64,000 bases of DNA from JAPLDB01 sp038206355. GTDB lineage: Bacteria; Bacteroidota; Bacteroidia; AKYH767-A; 2013-40CM-41-45. A program made the position numbers and the translations under genes. The stretch is from contig JBBRAY010000009.1 in assembly GCA_038206355.1 (NCBI GenBank), forward strand, positions 32,495-96,494, read 5' to 3'. Shown one piece after another: positions 17,905-27,244 of the stretch; the stretch's first letter is position 1, and the number at the start of each line of letters is the position of its first letter. Under the pieces are notes generated by a model, which saw only the letters and a list, made by a program, of their open reading frames with translations, was not told where the DNA came from and searched no databases.

Positions 17905-17975
17905 TAGTAAGGTACTAAGTACGAATTACGAATGTACGAAGTACGGATTAATACGAAAGTACGGATTACGAATTT
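17905..17975. repeat. TACGAAT/TACGGATT-rich repeat in the gap 17689-18037
   Basis: Runs of ACGAAT, GTACGAAGTACGGATT and TACGAAAGTACGGATTACGAAT occupy about 70 bp, resembling those at 9729-9865 and 22885-23050. The rest of the 349-bp gap shows a GC-rich patch (CCGCCCCGGGG near 17790) but no gene or clear promoter. Confidence 0.55.
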
Positions 17976-18037
17976 AAAATTGTGTAAAAAGACGAATGTT
18001 TTGATTTCATTACTGATTAAATAATTAAAAAACATCT

Positions 18038-19804
18038 ATGAATAAAATTAATACTGCATTCCTGATCATCATTTCGGTTTTTGTTTTTAATACGGCAAAG
18101 CTTTATGCACAATGTTCCATTGACTCTTCACAAACGGTGGCAGGCGTATATCCGGCCGTAATGCCAGATGCAACTGCGGGACAACCTTATTCCACAGATG
18201 TAACTTTTGTAATGATCCTGGATACGCTCGGTTTTACCATTTCGAATTTTCATATCACCAATATCACCGGATTGCCTATCGGTATTACGTGGCAGTGTAA
18301 CAACTTCGCAAACGGGTGCAACTACGACCCGACGGTGAACCTGTATGGCTGCATCAACATCAGCGGTACACCTTTAATCCCGGGAAGCTATATCGCCCAT
18401 GTAACAGTAATTGCCTCCGTTGCAATTGTTGGAGATCAGACGGTAGATTATCAGGTTCCGTTAAATGTATTGCCCGCACAATCAACCAATAACGGCTTCT
18501 CCATGACAAACAGTTCGGGTTGCGATCCGCTCACGGTTTCATTCATCAACAATGACCCCGGACAGAATTCTTACCTCTGGGATTTCGGTGATGGCATGCA
18601 GAGCAATCTTGAAAATCCTACGCCGCATACTTATACTATTCCCGGAGATTACATCGTGACTCAAACCGTGATGCCGAATATTACTCCTGACTATTACCTG
18701 ACCAGTGTAACCGTGAACAGCATACCCAATAATTATGGTGCGCCCTTTGACGATCCTGATATGTATCTCCTCGTTAAAAATGCCGCCGGGACTGTAGTTC
18801 ATGATTCACGCCCGGCGCAAAACGGGCTATATCCTCCGCAAACATGGGGAATGCCCAATATCCTACTGGCGAATGAAAATTACACAATCCATGTATGGGA
18901 TGAAGACGGAGGATTGTTTGGCGCTGATGATGACCTTGGTGTTATTTCTTTTGCCGGTAATGGCACAAGCGGGAATGCGACTGCAACTGTTGGTGGTGCA
19001 TCGGGTACTTTAAATCTCGACTACGTTATTTTTCAGACTCCGGTTAATGCTGTCGTTACTACCGATACCATTCATGTATATCCTTCCCAGGCAATGCCAG
19101 TACTTACAATTTCAGGTAACACATCTTTCTGTGTCGGTGATTCACTTGTACTCACTTCAAATGAACCTGTCGGAAATCAATGGTATGCTGACGGGAATAT
19201 TTTATCAGGAGATACAGATCTTACTTATGTGGTAACCCGGAGCGGGCTTTATTCACTTACCGTAACCAATAGTTTTGGATGTTCTGCAACGGTATTTATG
19301 GTTGACACGGTTCACGTTTATGGCAACCCTCCGCACCCGACAATTTTTATCGCCGGAGATACTTTAAAATGTTTACTGCCTGGTTACAACTACCAGTGGT
19401 ATCTAAACGGTACAGCCATCGCAGGAGAGACCAACTCATACACTGTTCCATTGGTAACCGGAAATTACATTGTGATGATTTCCACTGCACAGGGCTGCAG
19501 CGATACTTCTCAGGTTTTGTATTTTATTGTCACCGGAGAACTCAGTGTAATTGATCTTTTCAGGGAAGTATTAATTTATCCCAATCCGGTGAACAGAACA
19601 TTGCATATTGAATGTGAACAGGGAGGAATAGTGAGTATGAGACTCTTCGACCTGACCGGAAAAACAGTTTTTGAAACTGATTTGAATTCAACTACACATC
19701 ATGTACATGAAACGATTGATGTCTCTTCTGTTGACAGGGGAATTTATTTTCTGGAACTTTTAAAAGACGGAAAGAAAGTGGTGAGGAAGATTGCGGTGAA
19801 TTGA
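18038..19804 (+). CDS. Secreted PKD-domain protein with T9SS sorting domain
   Basis: A 588-residue protein with a signal peptide (MNKINTAFLIIISVFVF, cleavage after LYAQ). Residues ~20-145 form a beta-rich N-terminal region; ~150-225 is a PKD domain with the classical core YLWDFGDGMQSNLENPTPHTY; ~230-340 is a C2-like segment (DPDMYLLVKNAAGTVVHDS, IHVWDEDGGLFGADDDLG) whose acidic loops could bind calcium; two Ig-like segments follow (NQWYADG, YQWYLNGTAI); the final ~75 residues are a type A sorting domain (LIYPNPVNRTLHI ... GIYFLELLKDGKKVVRKI). It should be exported and anchored or released by the T9SS. It shares the Ig-like motif style with the 35-55 kb cluster but not its Cys-x3-Cys PKD. Confidence 0.87.
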   Translation: MNKINTAFLIIISVFVFNTAKLYAQCSIDSSQTVAGVYPAVMPDATAGQPYSTDVTFVMILDTLGFTISNFHITNITGLPIGITWQCNNFANGCNYDPTVNLYGCINISGTPLIPGSYIAHVTVIASVAIVGDQTVDYQVPLNVLPAQSTNNGFSMTNSSGCDPLTVSFINNDPGQNSYLWDFGDGMQSNLENPTPHTYTIPGDYIVTQTVMPNITPDYYLTSVTVNSIPNNYGAPFDDPDMYLLVKNAAGTVVHDSRPAQNGLYPPQTWGMPNILLANENYTIHVWDEDGGLFGADDDLGVISFAGNGTSGNATATVGGASGTLNLDYVIFQTPVNAVVTTDTIHVYPSQAMPVLTISGNTSFCVGDSLVLTSNEPVGNQWYADGNILSGDTDLTYVVTRSGLYSLTVTNSFGCSATVFMVDTVHVYGNPPHPTIFIAGDTLKCLLPGYNYQWYLNGTAIAGETNSYTVPLVTGNYIVMISTAQGCSDTSQVLYFIVTGELSVIDLFREVLIYPNPVNRTLHIECEQGGIVSMRLFDLTGKTVFETDLNSTTHHVHETIDVSSVDRGIYFLELLKDGKKVVRKIAVN

Positions 19805-19951
19805 GGGGAGATATGTGATGTGAGAGGTGAGCGGTGAGATCCGATCAGGTTCAAATAAGGGACATTGCTCCAATTGATAATTCATCACGGGGGTGTTAGC
19901 GGCAAGCACGACGCACGACAGTCAATTAATACAAAAAAACGCAATTAAATT

Positions 19952-20947
19952 ATGAAAAATGTTCTTTTAATCCTTTTAGTTTTCTTAAAATTCTCGCCTT
20001 GTTTCTCTCAAGACAAATTAGTGGCATTAGATAAAGACCTTACTTCAGTAAAGTATCCGTTTGAAGTTAAATTTCAACTATTAAAATCCCAGGGACAAGA
20101 CTTGAAAATGGCATATTTTGATGTGTCATCTCAAAACCCTAATGGAAAAGTCATATTGCTTCTGCACGGTAAAAATTTCAATGTAGCTTATTGGGAACAA
20201 ACAATAAAAGAGCTAAACAAAAACGGCTTTCGTGTAATAGCACCCGACCAAATTGGCTTTGGAAAATCCACAAAACCACTAAACTATCAATACAGTTTTA
20301 ATCAGTTGGCTTTAAACACCAAATCTATTTTGGACAGTCTTGGCATCAATAAAATTATTGTATTAGGACACTCTATGGGCGGAATGGTAGCTACAAGATT
20401 TGCATTATCTTATCCTGAAATGACAGAGAAACTTATTCTCGAAAACCCAATCGGTTTGGAAGATTACAAAGTCCTTGCGCCTTATCAAAGCATTGATGAT
20501 AACTACCGAAGTGAATTAAATAATACTGTAGAAACCTATCGTAACTATCAACTTAAATTTTATTACGACAATAAATGGAAGCCACAATATGAGCCTTGGC
20601 TTAACCTTGTTGCGGGTTGGACATTAGACAAAGATTATCCCATCATAGCTTGGAATGCTGCTCTGACTACTGATATGATTTTTACACAGCCCGTTGTATA
20701 TGAGTTTGGAAACATTAAATGTCCAACACTCATAATCATCGGCACACGAGACAGAACGGCAATAGGTAAAGACAGAGCCACAAAAGAAATGCAAGCGAAA
20801 ATGGGACTTTATAACGAATTAGGGAAGAAAACACAACAAGCTATTCCAAACTCTAAATTGGTAGAATTAGACAATGTCGGACATCTTCCTCATATAGAAG
20901 CATTCGAGAGATTTATCAAGCCATTGATTGAATTTATAGAAAAGTAA
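19952..20947 (+). CDS. Exported alpha/beta hydrolase
   Basis: A 331-residue serine hydrolase with a signal peptide (FLKFSPCFSQ). All catalytic parts are visible: the oxyanion HGKNF segment near residue 72, the nucleophile elbow GHSMGG near residue 140, an acid within GTRDRTAIG near residue 268 and the histidine in NVGHLPH near residue 312. The sequence PDQIGFGKSTKP is shared with epoxide-hydrolase/haloperoxidase-like members, but the substrate is unknown. The gene looks AT-richer than its neighbours and is flanked by short imperfect repeats at 21061-21121, so lateral acquisition is possible. Confidence 0.88.
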   Translation: MKNVLLILLVFLKFSPCFSQDKLVALDKDLTSVKYPFEVKFQLLKSQGQDLKMAYFDVSSQNPNGKVILLLHGKNFNVAYWEQTIKELNKNGFRVIAPDQIGFGKSTKPLNYQYSFNQLALNTKSILDSLGINKIIVLGHSMGGMVATRFALSYPEMTEKLILENPIGLEDYKVLAPYQSIDDNYRSELNNTVETYRNYQLKFYYDNKWKPQYEPWLNLVAGWTLDKDYPIIAWNAALTTDMIFTQPVVYEFGNIKCPTLIIIGTRDRTAIGKDRATKEMQAKMGLYNELGKKTQQAIPNSKLVELDNVGHLPHIEAFERFIKPLIEFIEK

Positions 20948-21060
20948 ATTTATGAAAAAGCCAGCCACATTCAAAATCACATTTTTCTTTCGCAAGAAAT
21001 TCTATCTTAGTGGAAAATATGTCGTTACGAAGTTCGCCACTTCTTGAAGCGGCGGAACGT

Positions 21061-21121
21061 TGTATCACCCCGGCCCAAAATGTCTTACCCCGACCTTATG
21101 GTGTATCATCCCGACCCAAAA
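21061..21121. repeat. Imperfect ~20-bp direct repeats
   Basis: TGTATCACCCCGGCCCAAAA at 21061-21080 recurs with two changes at 21102-21121, with a third, shorter relative (TGTCTTACCCCGACC) between them. They lie between the hydrolase and dnaB. Function unknown. Confidence 0.6.
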
Positions 21122-21172
21122 GGCGGAATTAAAACAATATTAATTTAGTGTTGAGAGTGAAGCAAATATCCA

Positions 21173-22729
21173 TTAAAAAGGAACGTCTTCGCCTTCGTCT
21201 TTCATGTCGTTCATTCTTGAGCCGACGATGATGCGGTTGCTGCCATAATCAGTAACGGAACCACTCTGTTGTGATTCAGCAGGTGTTTCAGAAAAATCTG
21301 AATCGGCAAATTTCGCAAGGTGGTTGATGAACTTAAGTTTAACTGTATCGAGCTTACCATTTCTGTGTTTGGCAATGATCAATTCGGCAGTTCCCTTGGT
21401 GGAATTATTTTCTTCGTCAAACTCCAGTCCGTAATATTCAGGGCGGTAAATAAAAAGTACCATATCAGCATCCTGCTCAATCGCTCCTGATTCACGGAGG
21501 TCGCTAAGCTGCGGACGTTTGGAGGATCCGGTACGTGTTTCAACCTGTCGACTTAACTGTGACAAGGCAATCACGGGAATACTAAGTTCCTTTGCTATTG
21601 CTTTTAATGAACGAGAAATCGTACTGATCTCCTGTTCGCGGTTTCCGTTTTTATGGTCAACATCAGCGCGCATTAGCTGGAGGTAATCCACTACAACGCA
21701 TTGTATGTCGTGCATCTGCTTCAATCTCCGGCATTTAGAACGGAAATCGAAAATGGAAAGCGACGGCGTATCATCAATGTAAATAGGAGCGTCAGAAAGT
21801 TTCCCTGTCATGGCCACGAGCTGCTGCCATTCGCTATCGTTAAGTCTTCCTTTTTTAAGGTTTTCTGAATCAATTCCTGTCTCGGAAGAAATCAATCGTT
21901 GTACGAGCTGAACGCTGGACATTTCAAGAGAGAATACAGCAATAGGTTTTTGAAATTGAACGGCGGTATTTCTTGCAAGAGACATCACGAATGCCGTTTT
22001 ACCCATACCGGGGCGCGCAGCAATAATAATGAGGTCGCTTTTTTGCCAGCCGCCGGTAATACGGTCGAGCTCAGTAAATCCTGTAGGTACGCCGCTGATT
22101 CCGTCGCCGTGTTTACGCGCTGATTCGATGGCCTTATACGCCTCACTTATCATGGAACTCATGTCGCGGAAATTCCGTTTGATATTTCCGGATGCGATTT
22201 CATACAGATTTTTTTCAGCGCGATCGAGGAGGCTGAATACGTCAGAAGTATCCTCGTAAGAATCTTTTATGGTCTCAGAAGAAATACGGATAAGTTCACG
22301 CTGGATATGCTTCTGTAAAATAATGCGGGAATGAAATTCAATATTCGCTGCTGAAGCAACACGATTGGTTAACTGTGTGATGTAAAACGGTCCGCCAACG
22401 ATATCAAGTTCGGCAGAATGCTTGAGCTCATTGGTAACTGTGAGGATGTCAATCGGTTCGCTCTTTTCAAATAACCTTCTTATGGCGGCGAAAATTCGCT
22501 GGTGAGCGTCTTTGTAAAAAGATTCGGGGTGAAGAATATCAATTACAGATGTGAGTGCATCACGTTCCAGCATGAGGGCGCCGAGCACAGCTTCCTCGAG
22601 GTCAACGGCCTGTGGAGGCAATTTACCAAACTGCTGCTGCATCACCTGATGCGCCGGGGACTTGCTTGTTATTCTTCGCTTCGCTGATAAAACATCATTT
22701 GCCTGGCTATTATCTGCTGTCTCAACCAT
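21173..22729 (-). CDS. dnaB: Replicative DNA helicase
   Basis: The 518-residue hexameric helicase unwinds DNA at the replication fork. The N-terminal helical domain begins near QAVDLEEAVLGALMLERDAL (about residue 40); the RecA-like domain has Walker A ARPGMGKTAFV near residue 240, Walker B CVVVDYLQLM, and the family motif SQLSRQVETR followed by LSDLRESGAIEQDADMV. The C-terminal tail is Ser/Gly-rich and ends EGEDVPF, where an acidic DDxPF-like end recalls the tails that bind partner proteins. No intein is present. It starts at the ATG at 22729. The convergent hydrolase upstream on the plus strand is unrelated. Confidence 0.97.
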   Translation of the reverse strand: MVETADNSQANDVLSAKRRITSKSPAHQVMQQQFGKLPPQAVDLEEAVLGALMLERDALTSVIDILHPESFYKDAHQRIFAAIRRLFEKSEPIDILTVTNELKHSAELDIVGGPFYITQLTNRVASAANIEFHSRIILQKHIQRELIRISSETIKDSYEDTSDVFSLLDRAEKNLYEIASGNIKRNFRDMSSMISEAYKAIESARKHGDGISGVPTGFTELDRITGGWQKSDLIIIAARPGMGKTAFVMSLARNTAVQFQKPIAVFSLEMSSVQLVQRLISSETGIDSENLKKGRLNDSEWQQLVAMTGKLSDAPIYIDDTPSLSIFDFRSKCRRLKQMHDIQCVVVDYLQLMRADVDHKNGNREQEISTISRSLKAIAKELSIPVIALSQLSRQVETRTGSSKRPQLSDLRESGAIEQDADMVLFIYRPEYYGLEFDEENNSTKGTAELIIAKHRNGKLDTVKLKFINHLAKFADSDFSETPAESQQSGSVTDYGSNRIIVGSRMNDMKDEGEDVPF

Positions 22730-22884
22730 ATTGTAAATTTACCTAATTTGTTCAGTGGGTTGCGCTGAACTTTTCAAAATCTCCGGTTAATAATTTTTTA
22801 CTGAAAAGGGTGACGAAAGTATTAAAAAGTGAAACGGGAGGAGGGAATGTTGAAAACTAAATCCTACAGGTAGTAATTAAGAAT

Positions 22885-23050
22885 AAGGAACGAATTTACA
22901 AATTACGAATATGAGAATTTAAAATCCATTAATAATTCATTGCGATGGCTTTCAAATTGTTAGTCCTTTAGTATTTCATAAATTCGTCTCGCCTTAGGCG
23001 AGAATCGTACATTCTGTACTTTGTAAATTCGTATTCTTTCGTATTTAGTA
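22885..23050. repeat. TACGAAT-type repeats and a palindrome in the gap 22730-23055
   Basis: The 326-bp gap has ACGAATTTACAAATTACGAAT at its left and, in inverse orientation, GTAAATTCGTATTCTTTCGTA at its right, so the two blocks face each other. A perfect palindrome TCTCGCC-TTA-GGCGAGA sits at 22987-23003 between them. The right block ends only ~5 bp before the next start codon and may contain its promoter. Confidence 0.55.
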
Positions 23051-23055
23051 CCCCA

Positions 23056-24330
23056 ATGAGGATTTTAATTTCAATATTGCTTCTGTTTATCACATCCTGT
23101 AAGAAGAAGGACAATCCGGAGCCTGTTATTACAATCACCAGTCCTATTTCAGGTGAAGTATTTATGCCCGGAGATACCATTCATATTGAAGCAGATATCA
23201 GTGACAACAATGTACTTTCTTCTGTGACATTAAAATTACTGAATGCGGGATATAGTCCTGAAGACCATCAGGAATCCTTTTCTATCAATGCCTCCTCCTA
23301 TCACCTTTCTTATGATTATGTAATTGAAAATAAGTATCTCACATCAGGGACATATTATCTCACGCTTTCAGTTAATGACGGGGACAACAACAAGAATGAA
23401 TACAGGCCCATTGTCATCCATGAAATTCCGCGATCAAGAAAAACAATTTATGTGTTTATTCAGTCAGATAGTAATAATGTAAAAGTCAACACGGTTGATT
23501 CATCGAACCAATTGAACCATCAGTTTGATGTTGCAGGCGACTATTCAGGATCGGAAATCAATTCAAGGTATAATGTGCTGAGCATGTCAGGCAAATATTC
23601 CGGCGCCATTAATCAGTTTTCATTATTGAATAACGCAAATACGTTTACGTTTCCAGCATACAACAATACGCTTCCCTCCTATCAGTATCTGACATCAGCG
23701 CATGAATATACTTTTGTAAGCTTTTATGATGGCCGCATCAGGGCTTATGATTTTACAGGACATATTCAGTTCAATTCACAGCAACCTGTATCTTATCAGC
23801 CGGGAACGATCTGCATCAATGATAAATATGTTTTCGCAGAAGGTTTTTATCAGAGTGCAGGTGAAAACCGGCTCGTTGTAATTTTCTATCCAACGGGAGT
23901 GGCGCGGCAGGAAATTAATGCAGGATTTGATATTGTTTCAATAATTAGCAGAAGTGATAACGATATCATTCTTTTCGGAAATAAAAACGGTGACGGAAAA
24001 ATTTACTTGTACAATGTGACTTCAAACGGCATGAATGATTTTCACAGCATTTTCGGCAAGACAATATTTTCAGCCATTGCTATTGACAGTGACCGCTATG
24101 CCATTGCTACATCAGGAGGTTTGTACAGCTATGAGGTCTCCTCCAACAATTTAATTCCTGTGGATGTGAGTGATGCTATTTACTCGCTTGCATATGATGA
24201 TATCAATGGAATTTTATTTGTGAATGCGGGAAGGGCAGTAAGGCAATACAACTTTCCGAACTCCGGAATATTGAACACGGTGATGAGTTCAGATTCAGTA
24301 CTTGATGTAAAGGTGTTGTATAGTAAGTAG
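23056..24330 (+). CDS. Lipoprotein with Ig-like domain and probable beta-propeller
   Basis: A 424-residue lipoprotein: the signal MRILISILLLFITSC is short with a typical lipobox. Residues ~22-110 form an Ig-like domain seen in many Bacteroidetes surface lipoproteins (ITITSPISGEVFMPGDTIHIEADISD, read here in two overlapping parts). The remaining ~300 residues consist of repeated four-strand-like units (YTFVSFYDGRIRAYDFTG, IILFGNKNGDGKIYLYNV, YAIATSGGLYSYEV), compatible with a seven-bladed propeller, but no named family was recognised. Probably surface exposed. No partner gene is evident. Confidence 0.8.
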   Translation: MRILISILLLFITSCKKKDNPEPVITITSPISGEVFMPGDTIHIEADISDNNVLSSVTLKLLNAGYSPEDHQESFSINASSYHLSYDYVIENKYLTSGTYYLTLSVNDGDNNKNEYRPIVIHEIPRSRKTIYVFIQSDSNNVKVNTVDSSNQLNHQFDVAGDYSGSEINSRYNVLSMSGKYSGAINQFSLLNNANTFTFPAYNNTLPSYQYLTSAHEYTFVSFYDGRIRAYDFTGHIQFNSQQPVSYQPGTICINDKYVFAEGFYQSAGENRLVVIFYPTGVARQEINAGFDIVSIISRSDNDIILFGNKNGDGKIYLYNVTSNGMNDFHSIFGKTIFSAIAIDSDRYAIATSGGLYSYEVSSNNLIPVDVSDAIYSLAYDDINGILFVNAGRAVRQYNFPNSGILNTVMSSDSVLDVKVLYSK

Positions 24331-24398
24331 GATTTGAAGTCAGACGACAGCAGTTAAAAGTCAAAAGTTAAAAATCAGAGGTCCGAAATAGCAAGAGA

Positions 24399-24746
24399 TT
24401 AGTCGACTGCGAGTTTTATCAGTTCGATTTCAGTTTCTGTTTGCACTTTGACAAAATAGAATCCCTTTGAAAGAATGCTGATGTCGGCTGACTAAGAATG
24501 CAGGTAACGTGACGACAAAACAAATTCAGGTCCCATCACCAATTCACCAAGGACATTAAAAACTTCTACTGACTTAAGTTCTTTCTCCGAAATTATTTCC
24601 AGCCAATCATGAGCCGGGTTTGGATAAATTTTTATTTCAAAATTTTCATTTGCAAAAGCTGAATGAATGACAGCAACAACATTAAATACAACTGCTTCCA
24701 CTTCGCAGTCATAGGCATCCGTAGCAACTACCGTAAACCTGCTGCA
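24399..24746 (-). pseudogene. Decayed T9SS sorting-domain gene, relic of the 35-55 kb cassette
   Basis: A minus-strand fragment begins abruptly after a stop codon near 24747 with FTVVATDAYDCEVEAVVFNVVA, then continues FEIKIYPNPAHDWLEI and VEVFNVLGELV. A TAG at 24492-24494 interrupts it, and the frame resumes without shift as SADISILSKGFYFVKVQ to a TAA at 24399. The first segment is the same ATD-x-x-x-CEVEAVVFxVVA motif that ends the Ig-like segment in the eleven paralogues at 35.6-54.9 kb, so this is a truncated relic of that family with its signal peptide, head and PKD lost. No start codon suits it. Confidence 0.8.
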
Positions 24747-24772
24747 TCAAATAGTATCAATTCCTGAAAATC

Positions 24773-25273
24773 TTAATACTTTTTTTTATCTGATTTATTT
24801 TTCCACTCGTCAAATGCTTTCAGGGCTTCATCATGCAACAATTGTTTCATCACAATTTTCCTGGAGGAGAAAGGCAGATCTATTTCATCATATATGAACT
24901 GGTCGTCAAATTCAATATCGGCAGCATCCTTTTTTGTGTTTGCAAAAAATATTTTTTCAGGGCGCGCCCAGTATATTGCTGCAAGGCACATGGGGCAAGG
25001 TTCGCAGCTTGTGTAAATTGTACATCCTGTGAGTTGAAAATCATTTAAAACTTTACACGCTTCCCTGATGGCAACGACTTCAGCATGCGCAGTTGGATCG
25101 TTTGTTTGCAAAACCCTGTTCACACCCCGCGCAATAATTTTCCCATCTTTAACTACCACAGCTCCGAAAGGACCTCCGGTATTGGAGCGCATGGTTTCAA
25201 ATGAAAGGCGGATGGCTTCACGCATGAAATCTTCACCGGACGTTTGAGCATCAGAATTGGTAGTGTCTGTCAT
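24773..25273 (-). CDS. Nucleoside/guanine deaminase (cytidine deaminase-like zinc enzyme)
   Basis: A 166-residue zinc hydrolase of the cytidine/deoxycytidylate deaminase superfamily. The zinc ligands are in TAHAEVVAIR (His, with the catalytic Glu) near residue 66 and TSCEPCPMCLAAIYWAR near residue 91. The NDPTAHAE and IYWAR forms, and the C-terminal EWKNKSDKKKY, resemble bacterial guanine deaminases (GuaD type) more than the tRNA adenosine deaminase TadA; guanine would then be converted to xanthine. It lies 25 bp downstream of accA on the same strand and may be co-transcribed. Confidence 0.87.
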   Translation of the reverse strand: MTDTTNSDAQTSGEDFMREAIRLSFETMRSNTGGPFGAVVVKDGKIIARGVNRVLQTNDPTAHAEVVAIREACKVLNDFQLTGCTIYTSCEPCPMCLAAIYWARPEKIFFANTKKDAADIEFDDQFIYDEIDLPFSSRKIVMKQLLHDEALKAFDEWKNKSDKKKY

Positions 25274-25298
25274 CGAAGAAAAAAGTACTATTTATTTA

Positions 25299-26276
25299 TT
25301 AATTTTCTCTTATGGTTTGTTCTGCTTCAGCATATACACCCATCGAACAGAATTTTTCAATCCTTTGGCGTACGAGTTCACCCGGTTCTATTACTGTTAG
25401 CACCTTGAGATTATCTTTAATGGTTGCTTTTACGGTTGCGAAAATTTCTTCAGGTACCGTCTGCGCTCCGCCAATTGGTTCTTTTATGATTCCGTCAATC
25501 AGTTTATTAGAAAGCATGTCGTCAGCGGTGAGTTTCAAAACTTCAGCTGCACGTTCTTTAAAATCCCAGCTACGCCAGAGGATAGAAGAGCATGACTCAG
25601 GAGAAATAACAGAATACCATGTATTTTCCAACATCAATACACGGTCGCCGATGCCAATGCCGAGTGCACCACCTGAAGCGCCTTCGCCGATGATGATACA
25701 TATCACAGGTACGCGCAACCTTGCCATCTCAAATAAATTTCTTGCAATGGCTTCACCCTGCCCACGCTCTTCCGCTTCCAGTCCGGGGTATGCGCCGGGC
25801 GTATCAATAAACGTGACGATGGGCTTACCGAATTTTTCTGCCATCTTCATCAGTCGCAGGGCTTTTCTATATCCTTCCGGATTTGCCATACCGAAATTTC
25901 TGAACTGTCTTTGCTTTGTACTGGTACCTTTTTGCTGACCGATAAACATCACCGTTTGTCCATCAACAGAACCGAAACCACCGACGATTGCTTTGTCGTC
26001 TTTCACAGTCCTGTCTCCGAAAAACTCCATAAAAGTTCCATCAGTAACTGAACGGATATAACTCAGTGTATATGGTCTTTCAGGATGGCGGCTTAACTGA
26101 ACCCGCTGCCAAGGCGTAAGTTTACTGTAGATATCCTTCCTGGTCTCCTGTACTTTCTGTTGCAACTCCCTGATGGTAGCGGAAATATCAATTTTACTTT
26201 TCTCCGCTATCTGCTTTGCCTTTTCAATCTGCTCCAGCAATTCAGCAATGGGCTTTTCAAAATCTAGAAATGTCAT
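25299..26276 (-). CDS. accA: Acetyl-CoA carboxylase carboxyltransferase subunit alpha
   Basis: AccA, with AccD, moves the carboxyl group from biotin to acetyl-CoA to make malonyl-CoA for fatty acid synthesis. The frame extends upstream to 26372, but the ATG at 26276 (MTFLDFEKPIAELLEQIE) is the conserved AccA start and gives the normal ~325 residues. Motifs include PWQRVQLSRHPERPYTLSYI, KQRQFRNFGMANPEGYRKALRLM (shown here only as a landmark in parts), TPGAYPGLEAEERGQ, and GEGASGGALGIGIGDRVLML. The guanine deaminase follows within 25 bp. Confidence 0.96.
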   Translation of the reverse strand: MTFLDFEKPIAELLEQIEKAKQIAEKSKIDISATIRELQQKVQETRKDIYSKLTPWQRVQLSRHPERPYTLSYIRSVTDGTFMEFFGDRTVKDDKAIVGGFGSVDGQTVMFIGQQKGTSTKQRQFRNFGMANPEGYRKALRLMKMAEKFGKPIVTFIDTPGAYPGLEAEERGQGEAIARNLFEMARLRVPVICIIIGEGASGGALGIGIGDRVLMLENTWYSVISPESCSSILWRSWDFKERAAEVLKLTADDMLSNKLIDGIIKEPIGGAQTVPEEIFATVKATIKDNLKVLTVIEPGELVRQRIEKFCSMGVYAEAEQTIREN

Positions 26277-26416
26277 TGTTTGATTTGTTTGTTGGTGCAA
26301 GGTAGCATTCAAATGGAAAATATAGAAAAAAGAATTGAAAGAAGTGGTGTGGAATGGAGATATGAAATTCAATTATTGATCCGTATATTTCAGTAGTTTC
26401 GTCCTTCCTGCATCTT

Positions 26417-27244
26417 ATGATCACATTTCCGAATGCTAAAATAAATCTCGGACTTCATATTCTTATGAAGCGTGATGACGGATATCACAATATTGAAACC
26501 GTTTTTTATCCTGTGGGATGGCATGACATTCTCGAAATTATTCCGGCGGTAAAAAAGATCAACCGGAGAACAGATGTTCAGTTTCGTTCAGGAGGAATAA
26601 AAATTGCAAGAAGCATAAAGAAAAACAGTTGTGTAAAAGCATATCAGGTTCTGAAGGAAAAATATGATTTACCTCCTGTGGAGATGTATCTGCATAAAAT
26701 AATTCCGGCCGGCGCAGGTCTTGGCGGTGGCTCATCAGATGCAGCATTTACTATAGTGATGCTGAACAATATCTTTTCGCTGAAGATTGCTGAAAATGAA
26801 ATCGAAAAACTGGCCACAAGCATTGGTGCTGATTGTGCTTTCTTCATTAAAAACAAACCCCTATTTGCTTCAGGAATTGGAAATGAATTTGAAAAAATAA
26901 ATGTTGACCTCTCAGGATATTTCATTGTCATAGTTAAACCTGATGTGCATGTAAGTACGCTCTCTGCCTATAAAAATGTTATTCCCGGAACTCCCGCAAT
27001 TTCATTGAAAGAAGTTTTACTAAAACCTGTTTCTGAATGGAAAGAATTTCTTTTAAATGATTTCGAAAAAACTGTTTTTAAAAAATACCCCGGGATAAAA
27101 CATATAAAAGATCAGTTGTACGACTCCGGTGCTTTGTATGCTTCCATGAGTGGCTCAGGAAGTTCAGTCTTCGGAATCTTTGAAAAAGAAATTAATTTAA
27201 CGGAGAAGTTTGGCGGGTATAAGGTGTGGCACCAGCATCAATAG
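26417..27244 (+). CDS. ispE: 4-diphosphocytidyl-2-C-methyl-D-erythritol kinase
   Basis: IspE phosphorylates CDP-methylerythritol in the non-mevalonate pathway to isoprenoids. The 275-residue GHMP kinase has the three expected motifs: PNAKINLGLHI at the N terminus with the catalytic-site region RDDGYHNIETVF, the ATP loop PAGAGLGGGSSDAA near residue 97, and the C-terminal MSGSGSSVFGIF. The ATG at 26417 is preceded by a short gap to the divergent accA, so the two genes share a ~140-bp control region. Confidence 0.95.
   Translation: MITFPNAKINLGLHILMKRDDGYHNIETVFYPVGWHDILEIIPAVKKINRRTDVQFRSGGIKIARSIKKNSCVKAYQVLKEKYDLPPVEMYLHKIIPAGAGLGGGSSDAAFTIVMLNNIFSLKIAENEIEKLATSIGADCAFFIKNKPLFASGIGNEFEKINVDLSGYFIVIVKPDVHVSTLSAYKNVIPGTPAISLKEVLLKPVSEWKEFLLNDFEKTVFKKYPGIKHIKDQLYDSGALYASMSGSGSSVFGIFEKEINLTEKFGGYKVWHQHQ

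Noticed and set aside
25312..25938. 208-codon plus-strand frame antisense to accA
   Set aside because: It is a shadow of the accA reading frame on the other strand with no recognisable domain.
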